Assembly (NCBI GenBank): GCA_963700515.1
Contig: CAVOXY010000063.1
Coordinates: 269,207-333,206 of the forward strand
DNA: 64,000 nt
Source of the DNA: JAJRVM01 sp963700515
Lineage (GTDB): Bacteria > Planctomycetota > Planctomycetia > Pirellulales > Pirellulaceae
Direction of reading: 5' to 3'
Both the position numbers and the translations under genes were made by a program. The stretch's first letter is position 1. Every line of letters begins with the position of its first letter. Below the pieces are notes generated by a model. The model was given only the letters and a program-made list of their open reading frames with translations, was not told the DNA's origin and did not search any database. This document shows, one piece after another, positions 1-11,700 of this stretch.

Positions 1-1004
1 AAAGCCTCCTCCCTGCGGCAGCACGCAAGCCGCTTCCCGCATCAACTGGATGGCGGACTTCTGCGTCCATCCCGACTTACCAGGCAGGGTAGAAAAACTC
101 CACGCCATCAGGTCCCAGGAGATGCCCTGCGTCGACATGAATCGAGACGAATATCTGGCAGCCACCACACTGTTGCTGTGCGGATAGTCGCCCGAAATGA
201 AATCGACCGGACAGCAGACCGGCTCCGGCATGTGGTCCGAGAACGCCCAGTTGCTGGCAATCTGGAAATCGGCGCACGCTGCTTCACTTCTGTGAGGTAG
301 TGTCGCAGGTAGTTACGAAACGCTTCGCGATGAAACTCGGTCCATTCGAACCAGTGCTCATCCTGCGGTCCCGTAGGAATCTGCTCGATGCCGGTCTTCT
401 CCGTAAACTCCCGCTTGGCCTGGTCGCAGTAGTTGACGATGGTCGCCCAGCATTCGCCGTCGACCCACATGCCATCGACCCGATAGTCGAGCGCCAGTTC
501 GAGAAGCTGTGGAATCAACAGCTGATCGACATAGGGACCGAACACCGAAGTCTTCTGCTCGTCGTGACTGCCATCCTGATGGACAACAGCCCACTCCGGA
601 TGATCCTGCACCGCCTTGCCGTCCCAGACTCCGGAATAGTGCATGTAGAGTGCCACGCCGCGATTCGCCGTGACTTCTCGCCAGACCTTGAGCGGGTCCC
701 CCACAAAGCTGCCAGCCTGATTCCCTACCTTTGTCGGGTAACTGGAATACCCAGCGTGCCCCTTACAGTCAACTTGAATGTAGTCCGGCTGGACCATGTC
801 GAGGATCGTGTTGACCATCTCCGGCGTCGTGTTTTGGCCAATGTTCTGATCGCTCGCCTGCGCATGAAAATCGAGATGAAGCCCCAAGAAGCTCTCGGCA
901 CGCTTGAGCCGCGGCGGATCATCCGCAGCGTCGCTGCGGGAGAGGCTCACGAGGGTGCCTGCAAGCAAGGCCAGTCGGATCATGAATTGTCGTCTGATGA
1001 TCAT
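1..1004 (-). CDS. Fucosidase-like TIM-barrel glycoside hydrolase, 3' end outside window
   Basis: Probable secreted sugar hydrolase of the alpha-L-fucosidase/hypothetical glycosyl hydrolase barrel type; the substrate cannot be assigned. The start at 1004 is chosen because an AAGGGA-type ribosome site lies just upstream and the protein then opens with a signal peptide (MIIRRQFMIRLALLAGTLVS, cleavage near SDA). Barrel-strand motifs are visible in order: YIQVDCKG, VALYMHYSGVWD and VDGMWVDGECWA, the last carrying candidate catalytic Asp/Glu. The frame breaks near 262 after KQRAP and continues cleanly one frame over as FQIASNWAFSDHMPEP up to the window edge, so one indel separates it from an open gene. 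Its neighbours are other secreted hydrolases. The superfamily call is fairly safe; the exact GH family is not. Confidence 0.6.
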
Positions 1005-1132
1005 TTGCCGTGTTCCCTTCGTCGTAAGTTTAGACCTGATTTCCACGGGGGAGTATCCAATTTCTCTTGTCATTTGACACCCCCAGCGTCTCCTCAGAAA
1101 GATGGCTACAGGGATTTTGAAGGTGCATCCAG

Positions 1133-2122
1133 CTAGGCGTGGAACGGCCCGCCGTTGGGATGGTCGGTCGTCAAGTACACTCGCCAGGGATCGTTCACTA
1201 ACAGGGCAAACTCCAGGCCGACCGTCCATGGTACCGCGGTGACTTTCGGGTGCGCATTGACGAACTCCGCCAATTCGGCTGCTCCAGAGCGATAATCATT
1301 CTTGTCGGTTTTGCCGAAGCCATTGAATTGAAGATGGGTGATGTGGATGCCCAGGTCACTGACTGTCTCCATCGTCTGCCGAGTGATTTCGGCGTTGCCC
1401 GGACAGCCCAGATTGTTGCAGTGCACGTGAATGGGATGGGGGATACCCAACTCCTGCTGCACCCGTGCCAGGCTGATCAGGAACTGTCTGGGGCTGACCG
1501 GGAAAGTATCGGCCGGGTCATCGAGGCTGTGGACGTTCTTTCCCCATTTCCAGCGATCAACGCCCGCGGGATTCACCACCTTGATGGCGTAACCTCCGCT
1601 TGCTTCCAGCAACCACGCCACGTAGTCCCTCAGTTTCGAGAAGTCGCCTTCGTGGATGAACTTCATGACGAAGTGGTTGTTGCCCATCATGACAATAAAA
1701 CCCTTGTCCACGATGGGGATGTCGTGGAGTTCTTCGTGGACGTGGCGGGCTTCCAACGGCGGTCCGGCGGCTTCCATGACCGTGGTGTAGCCGAATCCGG
1801 CAAAATGGTAGCCCGTCACAAAAGTCGAGGGAACGGTGTGGCCGGTCCCCGAGCGCGTGATGGCGGTACGGGGAATGACGAGGTTCCGGTGATCCTCGGG
1901 CCGCATTCTACGTCCGGCATTCACCTTGGGGCCCGCCACGTGGGCATGGATCTCGACGCCCCCAGGCAAGACGACCATGCCACTGGCGTCAATGACGTCA
2001 CTGCCGGGCTCCACCTCCGCTACGATCTTGCCGTCAGAGATCTTGCCGCCAGACACGCAGATGTCACGAACCTGGCCATCGATCCCGTTTTGCGGGGCAT
2101 AGACTTCACCGTTCACGATGAT
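1133..2122 (-). pseudogene. fhcA: Formylmethanofuran dehydrogenase subunit A, truncated at both ends
   Basis: FhcA is the amidohydrolase-fold subunit of the formyltransferase/hydrolase complex that handles formyl-methanofuran in the tetrahydromethanopterin C1 pathway of planctomycetes and methylotrophs. Recognised from IVNGEVYAPQNGIDGQVRDI, the metal motif EIHAHVAGPKVN, the lysine strand GGYAIKVVNPAG, the His motifs PIHVHCNNLG and ITHLQFNGFG, and the end motif TTDHPNGGPF. Full proteins run to roughly 550 residues; here the reading ends two codons after GGPF (stop at 1133), so the C-terminal part is missing. The N-terminus is also not native: the codons before IIVNG come from a kinase gene (see 2123-2191) and run in frame into fhcA. 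No other fhc gene is present in the window. It is almost certainly non-functional as drawn, or a misassembly. Confidence 0.85.
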
Positions 2123-2191
2123 GACCACAGGTTTGCTGTCGTGCAACGTCACCAGGATGATGCTCGGCTTGACGTCCCGATGAATGACATG
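2123..2191 (-). pseudogene. Ser/Thr kinase catalytic-loop scrap fused in frame to fhcA
   Basis: About 23 codons reading IHRDVKPSIILVTLHDSK then PVV. This is the HRDxKPxN catalytic loop and following strand of a planctomycete Ser/Thr kinase; compare IIHRDLKPSNILVTL in the kinase at 50593-53316. A stop codon lies directly upstream, and downstream the frame passes without interruption into the fhcA fragment. The invariant Asn after KPS is replaced by Ile. It is a recombination or assembly scar rather than a gene. Confidence 0.7.
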
Positions 2192-2209
2192 CTAGTACTT
2201 CGGCCGGTG

Positions 2210-3735
2210 TCAGCGGAGCATCTGGCGTTGCCGAACGGGCTGGCTGCAGTGGCCGAGGGAGTCGCGCCGGGAAAAAACTTCAATCCTTGTGCAGGAACTC
2301 GTCGAGTCCGGAAATCGTGCCGATTTTCGGGCTCGGGGGCCCCTCTCCCACGCGTTTCTCGAAATGGGCAATCACATTGGTCAGCGTTGCCGCGGGCATC
2401 TCCGCGGGGCCTGTGTCGGAACCACAGCCGTTGCTGAGTCCGACGTCGAGACCGTAGGGATAGTCGAAATTGGGATCGGTCCGGAACTGGCAGTGGACGT
2501 TCCGGATCCCCGGATCCTCCCAGCAGCACTGGATGGATGTGTTGCGATAATTCGCCACCAGCGGCACCCCCTCGAAATCCGTAAAGGATCCGTGGGTCAC
2601 CAACCCAAAGAGATAGTGTGAGCCCTCGAAGAGACACAAGTCGGGGTTGTGTTGCCGATACTGCTGCAACCGCAGCGTGAGGTCGTGAATGAATCGCATT
2701 TGTGACTGGTCTCCGTACGCCCGCGAACCGTCGCCCCGCAGGCAGAGGGCGCCCGCGCTGAAATAGTTCGTTTCATCGAGCACGAAACCGTCCACTTCCG
2801 GGCCATATTCCCGCAACAGTGCCTGGAAGTAGTCGGTGAACCACTTTCGGACCTCAGGACGGGAGATGTCAAGTTGCAGTCCGCCGCCACAAGGTCCGGT
2901 CCATCCCGCCGGCCGTACGCCCGACTTGTTGGTGTAGAGATACTTCTCGAAGTCCGTGCCGCACCAGGAATCTTCCACCTTGCCGGCGGTCATGTTGGTA
3001 CTGTCGGCACAGTACAGCACCACGCGAAAGCCGAGTGTCTTGGCAAAGGCGATCTTGCGGTGCATTTCCCTCTTGCTCATGCGAATCGGCTTGCGACCGG
3101 GATTGCCGTTGTCAAACGCGGTCCACGCATCGGCCAGCGAATCACTCGGCTGGTCGTAGCAATAGAAACCGATGCGGTCGTACCAGCCGTGCAGGCAACA
3201 GGCCACCTTGCCGCGATGTTCCATCGGGATCCGTTCCGCCAACCTGGTCAAATCGTTGTACCAGCCCTGCCCTTCATCGCTGTTGTAATCGTAGTATCCC
3301 ATCGCCACTTCCTTGGCCCAGGGTGCACATGGCTCGATCTCGGGAAGGGTCCGGTAAAATGAATTAAAAATTCCTTCCGCACCGCGTTGCGTCCACTCCA
3401 GCACAACGACTCGCTCTTGACGCTGGAACGGCACGACACTGCCGCGTAAAATCGAATCTCGCTCCAAAATCGCCTGGCCATTCTCCAGGGAAGCCGTCGT
3501 CTGCATGCCATAAAAGGGATCCGTGGCGACAGAGAGGAACAGCGGAGGTGCCTCGGGGGCATCCAACGCCAGCGCGACCACCGGCATCGACAGCATACAG
3601 CCTTTCTCGTCAGTCGAGCGATCCACCAGAGGGTAGATGGCGGTGATGGGCCGGTCGCCGGTCAGTGGATGGGCAATCGCACCGCGGGTGTAGATCGCCG
3701 ACGTGCCGCCGGCTCGCGAGCTCATTTTCAGCGCG
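2210..3735 (-). pseudogene. TIM-barrel glycoside hydrolase (melibiase-like), N-terminus lost
   Basis: A roughly 500-residue segment with the look of a clan-D/GH36-like or GH101-like barrel enzyme: KVACCLHGWYDRIGFYCYD, LGFRVVLYCADSTN, a long strand-loop with EVDGFVLDETNYFSAG (candidate catalytic Asp/Glu) and LCLFEGSHYLFG. The upstream end is not a real start: recognisable sequence begins near 3735, where it collides head to head with the opposite-strand gene at 3745. Near the 3' end the frame used stops at 2280 (EFLHKD), but the neighbouring frame continues as RIEVFSRRDSLGHCSQPV to a stop at 2210, which is the more natural C-terminus, so one frameshift is inferred near 2283. The glycoside hydrolase role is inferred from the barrel pattern; the family is uncertain. 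Confidence 0.55.
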
Positions 3736-3744
3736 CCGCTCACA

Positions 3745-6107
3745 CATTCAGACTGGGTGCTGAAAGATAATGTATTGGGGCTCGACGACGGTCTCGCGGG
3801 AGTGCGGCACATGCTGAACATGTGCAAGGCGACGGGGTGGTCGAGGATCTACTGGCGCTGCCTCGATGCGGGCCGCTCGCTGTATCCCAGCAAACTGATG
3901 GACCCGATGGGGCCTCCTCAGGGCGACAACTACTTCAATCCAAAACCGGAGGAAGTGGGCAAGGTCGGGCGCGGAAGAATGAAGCGATCCTGCGGAAGAT
4001 GACAGACAGCTTTCATTACGGCACCGTCGATTCGCTGGCTGAAGCGGTTCGTTATGGGCATGAGATCGGCCTGGAGATTCACGCCTGGTTCAGCATCAAC
4101 GAAGATGATCATGCGTGGGGATGGCCCAGTCGGTTCACCCTCGCCCATCCGGAGTATCGCTGGACGCGACGGGATGGAAACGCTTATCACAGCCAACTGA
4201 GTTTCGCTTATCCCGAGGTGCGCGACTACAAACTCGCGATTATCCGAGAGGTTCTCGACAAATATCCGGTCGATGGAATCTTCGTCGACTGGATTCGGAC
4301 CGGGGATGTCAGGGATCCCCAGGTGGATTCGAGTGGCGTGGCGGACTACGGCTACGAGCGCATTTTGCTCGATGGATTCAAGGCGCGGATGTTTTTGGGG
4401 GATCCTGAAATGCGCCGAATCTGGCTCTATGCGGCTGAGACTCTGATGAACCATGTCAATCCCTACACGGGATTGGCGTGGAAGGACGATCCGGTTATCG
4501 CCTGCATCGAACCCTATAATGAACAGGAATCGGGACTGCTGGCCCGTTTCATTACGTCCGAGGCAATCATAGGAACGATGAACCAGCGATTCCGCCAATG
4601 GCTGGGGGCTAAGTATCAAACGCCGGAAGCCCTGGCCAAGGCATGGGGAGACGCCGCCATTGCCTCTTTCGACCAAGTGGCGGTGCCGGCGCGGAACCTT
4701 TCGTTCGTGCCGCCGTATTTCGAATGGACCGGAATAGGATCGAGTCCAAGCGATCAAGACTTTACACTCTTCTGTACTGAACTGGCCCGCGAGAACATCG
4801 CTTGGTACACGGCCAATCTCAAGCGCATCGGATACGATGGATTAGTAGGCCATTATAGCCTGCCAAATTGGTGGGGAGACCATGCAGCACGATACGAATA
4901 CTCAACGATGGCGATCAGAAATCAGTTTTTTGCGTTTGCACCCGGGGATTGGCGTGGAGGCGCTGGAGTAGTCTGCCCGCAAAACAGCTCGCTGGGCGAC
5001 GCCGCGGCTTATATTCGTATCATGTTCGGTGCGAAATTTGCGGACCGGCCATTCTGTGCGACCGAATACAACCATTGCTTCTGGAATCAGTATCAACGTG
5101 AGTTCGGACTCGTCTATGGCGCCTATTCCGCGTTTCAAGGATTCGATGCGATGGTTTATGCTTCCGCTCCCGTCGTGTTCGAGGCAAAACGCCTCGGTTC
5201 CTTCCAGCCTGAGGGCTCTCCGGTAACCCGTGCCTGTGAATTCCTTTTCACTTGCCTGTTTGTGCGGGGTGACGTGAAGACGTCCGCCCATCGGGTTGAG
5301 CTTCAAGTGCCGCAGTCCATCCTGGGTGAGTTCAAGCAAGCCTCGACAGAGCAGACCAAACTCGGGTTGATCAGTGGTTTCGCCATCTCGTTTCCTGATT
5401 TGCAGCCTCCGGAGGGAGTCGTCCAGCCTGCTGAACCAGACATGATTGTCACTCCTGCAGGCGGCGTGAAAATCCGCCAGAACACTAACTGGACCGACGA
5501 AGTCACCGATGCCGATGCCGAGAAGGCCAGCCTTTCGCTCGATGCCCTGGTCGACCGAATGAAGCGCAGCGGACTTCTTCCGGAGGCGAACATCAGCGAG
5601 CCTTCAAAGGGAGTATTTCAGAGCGATACTGGTGAGATCACGCTGCGAGCCAGGGAGAATCTCCTCAAGGTGGCCACGCGTTTCAGCGAGGCCGTGACCT
5701 TGGAGGGCGGCCGAGGCGAGCCGGTCGGGCGGCTGGAAGTGATCGGCAGCGATACTCCAGCCATGGTTGGCGTTTGCGCCGTGGATGGGAAGGATCTGGC
5801 GGAAAGCCGGCGAATGGTCCTGCTCTATACGACCGAGACCGCCAACACCGGCATGGTGGTGACGCCCGATCGCGCGACAATGTTCGACTACGGCACGTTG
5901 CCGACGTTGATGAAGGTTGGGCGTCTGGACGCGACGTTACAGAACGCCCACGGACAGAACATGGCCCTTTATCCGCTTGGCCTCAATGGGGCGCGTCGGG
6001 AACGTTTGCCGCTTGCCTGGGGAGAAGATGGTCGGCTCAAGATCCATCTCGACACCGCCAGCCTGAAGCACGGCCCAACCGCGTTCTTCGAGCTCACCGT
6101 GGACTGA
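3745..6107 (+). pseudogene. Large glycoside hydrolase with GHL10/GH42-like barrel, 5' end lost
   Basis: Recognisable from about 3745 (VLKDNVLGLDDGLAGVRHML) to a TGA at 6105-6107, some 780 residues. The N-terminal barrel resembles the GHL10/alpha-amylase-like families (TGWSRIYWRCLDAG, LEIHAWFSINEDDHAWG, VDGIFVDWIRTGDVRD). The middle part resembles GH42/GH5-type enzymes, with IEPYNEQESG carrying the candidate acid/base Glu and FCATEYNHCFWNQ a second candidate. The C-terminal third is beta-rich and probably an accessory domain. There is no start codon or ribosome site: the 5' end is cut where it meets the opposite-strand gene. The frame shifts near 3960 (after NYFNPKPEE; resumes at KNEAILRKMTDS). 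The stop codon sits inside a GAGCC/GGCTC hairpin. The family assignment is tentative. Confidence 0.6.
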
Positions 6108-6118
6108 GCCTGGGGCTC
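6106..6118. repeat. Hairpin overlapping the stop codon
   Basis: GAGCC-TGG-GGCTC forms a 5-bp stem that overlaps the TGA at 6105-6107. The same GACTGAGCCTG...GGCTC arrangement covers the stop codon of the kinase ending at 49762. It may act at transcript ends; there is no T-run after it, so a classic terminator is not supported. Confidence 0.4.
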
Positions 6119-6258
6119 CTTACAGGTTAAACAAGTGATCTCCAACAGCACGGGAAGTGTGATGAAGGTTCTTGATGGAAGCGTAACACTTTAGCCGTGT
6201 GCAGTGCGCAATGCCTCTGTTTTCACCAGGTAAGGCGTGCCAGGGGGTAAACAGACCG

Positions 6259-6320
6259 GAATAGCGAATAGCGAATGGTGAATGGTGAATGGTGAATGGT
6301 GAATGGTGAATGGTGAATGG
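6259..6320. repeat. Heptanucleotide tandem repeat
   Basis: Two units of GAATAGC are followed by about seven units of GAATGGT (6273-6320), nearly perfect with period 7. It lies in non-coding sequence between the glycoside hydrolase ending at 6107 and a gene fragment. A candidate for replication slippage. Confidence 0.85.
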
Positions 6321-6439
6321 GGAGGTGGACGAGGGGAGGGTGGATGAGAAAACCAGTCATCGTGGCGTTCCACTGTGGTGCGTGCGTCGATTTGGCCGTT
6401 GGGCATCAACAGGCAAGCGAGGACGTTGAACAAATATCG

Positions 6440-6660
6440 CAGCAGGCCGCGACGCCGCGTGCGGCCGAGCAACGTCGAGAAAAGGAAATCAAGCTGCTGG
6501 CCGCCGTCAAGGATGCCTTGCCCAGATTGAAACGTCTCCGGAAACAGGCGAATAGCCATTGGGGCTACGAAGGTTCCGTCTACCGCTTCCATCACGGGAG
6601 CTTCAAGGTGTACCACCTCCCGGGCAGGACCGCCGAGATCGTCACGGCTCTCCCAGATGT
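6440..6660 (+). pseudogene. Fragment of a conserved planctomycete hypothetical protein
   Basis: The stretch KEIKLLAAVKDALPRLKRL followed by SHWGYEGSVYRFHHGSFKVY matches, from memory, a conserved hypothetical family common in planctomycetes and some actinobacteria, whose members carry HWGYEDxxYRFYHQSFKVYRLQ. The family's downstream half is absent, and the sequence runs into the 3' end of the opposite-strand GH140 gene. No start codon with a ribosome site was found. The function of the family is unknown to me. Confidence 0.45.
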
Positions 6661-6758
6661 GACGTGGAGCCTGCAGGTCATACGGGGAGGCGTTCCGTGC
6701 GGCCACAGCCTCGCCAACGATGGAGCAATCCAACGCTCATGTCGCGCACGCTGGACTC

Positions 6759-8194
6759 TTACTTCCGCACCTGGCCGGGCGGCGGAAACTTCTTCGCCGC
6801 GTCATCGAGTACCAGCACCCAATCGAGATCCTCGCCGGGATTGGGGGGAATGAAATCGCGCTCGCCGGTGTTGGGAAACTCGCCGATGGCCGTCGCCTCG
6901 CCGGTACGCGGATTGAACCACCACGCTTTCACCGTCGGCCCGGCGACTTTGTCCGTGCGCACCTTGAACTGCCGGCCAACCGGCGCATAGACCATCGCAT
7001 AGCTGCCGGACTGATCGCGCGTGGCCACGAAGCGGTAACGTCCCGCGCCCGGCACGGCGGTGGGGACGCGATCCGTCACGATCACCCCGTCATCCGGGAT
7101 GCGCGTGAGAAACGGGCGCGAGAGCATGAGGTGTTTCGCATGTTGCATCTGCGCCGCGCCGGATTGTTCGAGGGCCTCGAACCACGGCATGAGCGGGTTG
7201 TTGATCGGGCCTTTGTCGGGCGACCACATCTGCCAGACGGAGTGGTGGCCGTAGGTGTGGCCGAAGCCGCCGGTGAACAAATCCCAGTAGATCGGCCGGC
7301 GCACGTCCGCGGCGGTCGAGTGACCGAGCTTATTGGCGTCGAACGAAATTGGGTGATCCTCATAGATCGGCTCGCCATCAAGCACCGGCTTCACTGGCTT
7401 GCGGTCGTAGTCGGCCCGGGTCTGGTCGTAGCGGCCGGTGAACTCGGCCACATGCCCGTTCTGGCGCATGTTGAAGTCCAGCCAGTCGTCATTGTGGAAC
7501 CACGTCGAGGAGCCGTTGCCGCCGGGCGGGTGAAACGTCATCAAGTGCGCGCCGCCATCGCCTTTCCTCAGCCCGCGGGCCATCGCGCGGATGATCTCTT
7601 GCTGCGTGTCGTCGTCCACGCCGCGGTCGCCGCCGAGAATCCAAACGATGCCCTTGTCCTTGTATCGCTTGCCGAGCCACTCGCCGTAGATCTCGCCGTT
7701 CGCCGGTGTGAACAATGGCTGTTCATCCTTCACCTTGTCGTGCCAATAGCGGCCCCAGGTGGGCAGGAAGCCGACGTAGATGCCGCGCCGGTTGGCGGCG
7801 TCCACGATGAAGTCCACATGGTCCCAGTAGTCGTTGTTGGGGCCGTCCTTCGCGGCCGGGCGAGCGGGATCGAGGTCCACCAAAGGGAGGTGGCCGTAAG
7901 GATTGGGCACGGTGTGGCCGTCGAGTTCGCCGATGGCGACGGCCTGGACGAGGTTGAAGCCGTTCTGGCGCGGTTATCGAGAAGACGTTCCGCCTGCTCG
8001 CGGTTCAACCGGTGAAACAGTTCCCAGGTGGTGTCGCCGAGCCAGAAGAACGGTTCTCCATTCTCGGTGACGAGGAAACGGTGGTTGTCCGAGACCTTGA
8101 GTTTGGGCAAGGGCGCGGCGGCGAGCAGGAGCGCCGGCGCGGCCACGGAAGCGGCGGCGAGCAGAACGGCGAACAGGGGTGAAGTGATTTTCAT
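6759..8194 (-). CDS. GH140-like (DUF4038) secreted glycoside hydrolase, one frameshift
   Basis: DUF4038/GH140-type enzyme (the family includes apiosidases acting on rhamnogalacturonan II). The start at 8194 gives a signal peptide (MKITSPLFAVLLAAASVAAPALL), then the typical opening KVSDNHRFLVTENGEPFFWLGDT with TWELFHRLNREQAERLL. After a frameshift near 7967 the protein continues QNGFNLVQAVAIGELDGH and then the barrel: DFIVDAANRRGIYVGFLPTW, KGIVWILGGDRG (candidate acid/base region) and KPVLDGEPIYEDHP (candidate nucleophile Glu). The C-terminal part (AGRYRFVATRDQSGSYAMVY, WFNPRTGEA) fits the companion collagen-binding-like domain (PF12904). Length is near 475 residues, normal for the family. Restoring one base would give a complete gene. 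It fits the local polysaccharide-degradation theme. Confidence 0.8.
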
Positions 8195-8393
8195 GGCAAT
8201 GTGACGGGTCTCAGTTCGGGTTAGCGGAGCCCGGCGACGCGATTGTTTATCCACTGCAAGTCGGCGAGCGCAGCCGCGCGAAGAAACGGCAGGTCAGAAT
8301 AGGGCCGCGGCGTGGTGCCGCCTGATAGGAATTTTAATCCCCGGCGGTTGACGACCGCAACACGACATTTCGATCTGCCAACTTCCCGCCACG

Positions 8394-8715
8394 CCTGCAA
8401 GCCCCTGTTATCCATCCTTTCGGATGTGATATAGATCTGTCATCTCGCCTTCGACTGTCCGGCACTTGCAGCTCGGCGAAAAAGCCTGGAAACTTTCCAC
8501 AGTTCTGAGGGGTGGGCGACCCCAATCGTGATTCACAAGATAGGGATATTGTCTGTCGTAGTTGCCGAAAGCAGGATTTCCCCCATTCGTGCCACTGCTT
8601 GATCCCCGGAGATTCCCCGCGCACAGTCGTGGCAGGACCAAACGACGGACCATCCCGAACCGCCCCGCTCAAGCAGTACTGCAGCGGGTGCGATTATCCA
8701 CCAGCGTGCCACCAA
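8394..8715. repeat. Dispersed repeat, copy A
   Basis: Non-coding segment sharing long blocks with 19938-20175, 36218-36480 and 42493-42930. Diagnostic blocks are AGCCCCTGTTAT near the left end, GTGATTCACAAGATAG at about 8527, and TGCCACTGCTTGATCCC with its inverted partner CTCAAGCAGT, which could form a hairpin enclosing about 75 bases. It ends directly at the stop of the CHAT gene. No comM/yifB sequence is attached to this copy. Confidence 0.8.
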
Positions 8716-8716
8716 A

Positions 8717-11700
8717 TCAATCAGGGTCACCGATCAGGACAAATCCGGCCCAGTAGTAAGGGTGTTCGTAACGCAACATGGTATGGGCGACTGCCGGCAA
8801 ATCGGCCTCGATTGGATCGCCCCGTTTCAGTGACATGCGGCGGGCCACGTCGTCAGCCTCCTCCGATTCTAGGTGTCGCAGCCAGTTTTTTGCTTCTCGA
8901 AGCGCTTCGGCCTTGGGCATCGCTCGCGACAGGTCTTGCCGCGTTCCCATCAGGTTGCGATAAAACCGGACCATCAGTAGAGCCGTGGCCTCATCGTCGA
9001 CATTCCACAAGCTGAGCACCACGCGGCGACTTCCGGCGATGAACAGTGCCTGGGAGAAACCAATAAACCCTTCTCCAGCTTCCGCCCGTCCCAATCCCGT
9101 CTGGCAGGCGCTGAGCGTCACAAGTTCTGCGTTCATACTCCAAGTCGACATGATCTGGTGCGCCGACACGCGATCGTCGTGATATCGAGGAACGAGAGCG
9201 GCTTTCTCGGCCGAAGCCGGAGGACTTACAGATAGCATGATGAAGGAATGCAGGGGACGAGATTGGTCGAGAATGCCATGCGTGGCAAAGTGCACATAGT
9301 CGAACTGGCGGAGGCGATTGCTCTGGACGAGCTCCTCGAGATTCGCCTCACTCGCCTGATCTCCCAATAGAATCGTGGCCTGGGGGACAATACGGGCAAT
9401 GGCCTCGACTTCCGACCGCGAATAGGGTAACTGCCGCAACTTTGCCGACCGTGTTTGGTTGAGCAGCGTGTCGATGCGTTGCCGAGCCACAATTGCCTGT
9501 TTGGCTGGCCGCGGATCGACCGTAACCTGCAATAATCCCGGCAGCGCCTTAAGGTCGAGCTGACTTCCGTCTCTCGAAATTCTCATCGTCGGAGTCTTAT
9601 TTGCCGCCGACAGGGACTCAGTGATCGCTTGCTTCAAATCGGCCACGGTATTCGTCGTTTGGCCGGCATAACTGACCACCACGTCACCGCTTTTCAGGCC
9701 CGATCGAGCGCCGATGCCCTCCGCTTCGACGCCAGTCACGAGCAGCCCGTGGCTAGGGAGTTGATCGGCAGCGATGGCCAGTGGCTCGGCGTCAATTGGC
9801 TGGATTAGCGGGTCACCAACAGCAAGGATCTTTGCTGGCCCCAGCGAGGATTCTCGATTTTGTTCGCGTTCCTTCAACCACGCCAGAAAGGTCGCCGAGG
9901 GCGCATAGCTGACGGTGTACTTATCCGTTAGGACCTCGATGGGAATCCCCGCAAGATCTGGCGAGGGAAGCACTACGAGTCGTTTCACGGTGGGGTCGAT
10001 CTCGCCGAGCAGTTCCTCCAGCGGCTCCACTCGCAACTTGGCGAGCCTTGCCGCGTCATCGCGCCACGGTGCCAACAGATTCTCTGGCTGGCGACTCCAT
10101 TGATCGCGAACACGAGCGGCCAGTTGCCGGTCGCCGTCCGTCCAGCTCTGCCCAGGTCCAGTTCCGCGAATTCTGCGCCATATCGGTTCACCCGTGTTTC
10201 TTACCACGCCGATCCAGTGCTCGCCTTCAGGATCGGCCGGGCGCGGATGAGTGTACAAATCAACCCAGGCGACGAGTGCCGTATCAGGTGGCAAGTGTTT
10301 TTGGATGCGAGCTAGTTCGTAGGTGCTGCCATCTGCTGCTCCATAACGTTGGGTGATCGCCTGATTGTGCTGGCTGAGTGCCATCTGCAAGCGGTCTCGT
10401 GCGGCTTCGATTTGCTCGAGTGACGCTTGCTCGGCTCCGCTTCGCTCGGCCACGGATAACTGTTCGTCAACTTCCTGGAGCTGTTGGACAAGCCGCTGGC
10501 CCTCTGCACGCTCGCTATCGGGAAGCTGCTGCCTTTGGGCAGCGATTTCGTCGAACAGACCCCGTGCCAGGCTCTTTTCCAAGGCATCCCAGGCTGGCCG
10601 TGACTTGCCACTTTGCGCCAGCAGGGCGGCCAGGGAATCGTAGGGCGTGGCCACCTCGGCCAAAGCCCGCTGCAACCCCGAACGGGCCACGTTGCGACGA
10701 GTCGTTTCGAAACTGATCGCAGCCTTGGTCCAGGAAGCGATGGCTTCGTCATAACGGCCAAGGGCGTAGAGGTTACGTGCCATATTGTTCAGCGCGGTTG
10801 TGGTGTGGGGAGCACCCATCCCTGACACCCGCATGTGATGGCTCACGGCTTGGTCAAAAATGTCTTGAGCCTCCTTGAATTTCCCCATGTAATGCATTTG
10901 AGTGGCCAAATTGACGTAGCTGCGCGTTGTGTCAGGATGCGACTCACTAAGTCGACTGCATCGAATAGCCAGAGAACCGCGAAACTGCTCCAACGCCTCT
11001 TCCGATTTGTGTTGTGACAACAGGATTCTTCCCAGTTGATCATGTCCATGGGCCACCGTGGGGTGGTCGCCAAGCTGTGTCTTCCAGTAGTCCAGTGCCA
11101 TGCGTTGAAACGTTTCGGCCTCATCGTATTTGTCTTGGTCGTGCAAACAAGTGGCCAAGTTCGTCAAGGCTATTGGATAGCGAGGATCTCGCATTTGTGC
11201 GACGCTTCCACGACCCGACGCAGTAGAGTCTCGGCCTCGGCATACTTTCCTTGCGAGGTGAGATTGCTCGCCAAGTTGTGAATGCTAAGCCAGGTGTTGG
11301 GATGTGCGTCGCCGAGCACTCGCCGGCGCACCGTGATGACGTGCCGCAAATAATAGTCCGCTTCGGCGTGCTTACCCAGTCGCGCCAGCACGGCGGCAAG
11401 TGCCTGCATCCCGAGCATGGTTTGCTCATGCTCGAGTCCTAATACGCGGAGGTAAATATCCAAAGATGTTTGTGCGGCCTCTCGCGCCTCTTGATACTTC
11501 CCGCCCTCCACGAGATTGAATGTCAGGTTGTTGTAGGTCTCAGCCAGATCGTGACAGTCCTCGCCATAGCAATCGCGGTAAATACTAATGGCCTTGCGAC
11601 ACAGTTGTTCGCCCTCCCTGTAATCTCCCCGTTGCGACAGGTTAAACGCTAGGACTTTGTAGATTAGTGCCAAGTCGGGATGTCGCTGGCCAAGTGATTG

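Noticed and set aside
1250..2437. 395-codon open frame on the plus strand
   Set aside because: Antisense of the fhcA fragment and the adjacent hydrolase; no recognisable domain.
6720..8015. 431-codon open frame on the plus strand
   Set aside because: Antisense of the GH140 gene, which is supported by family motifs and a signal peptide.
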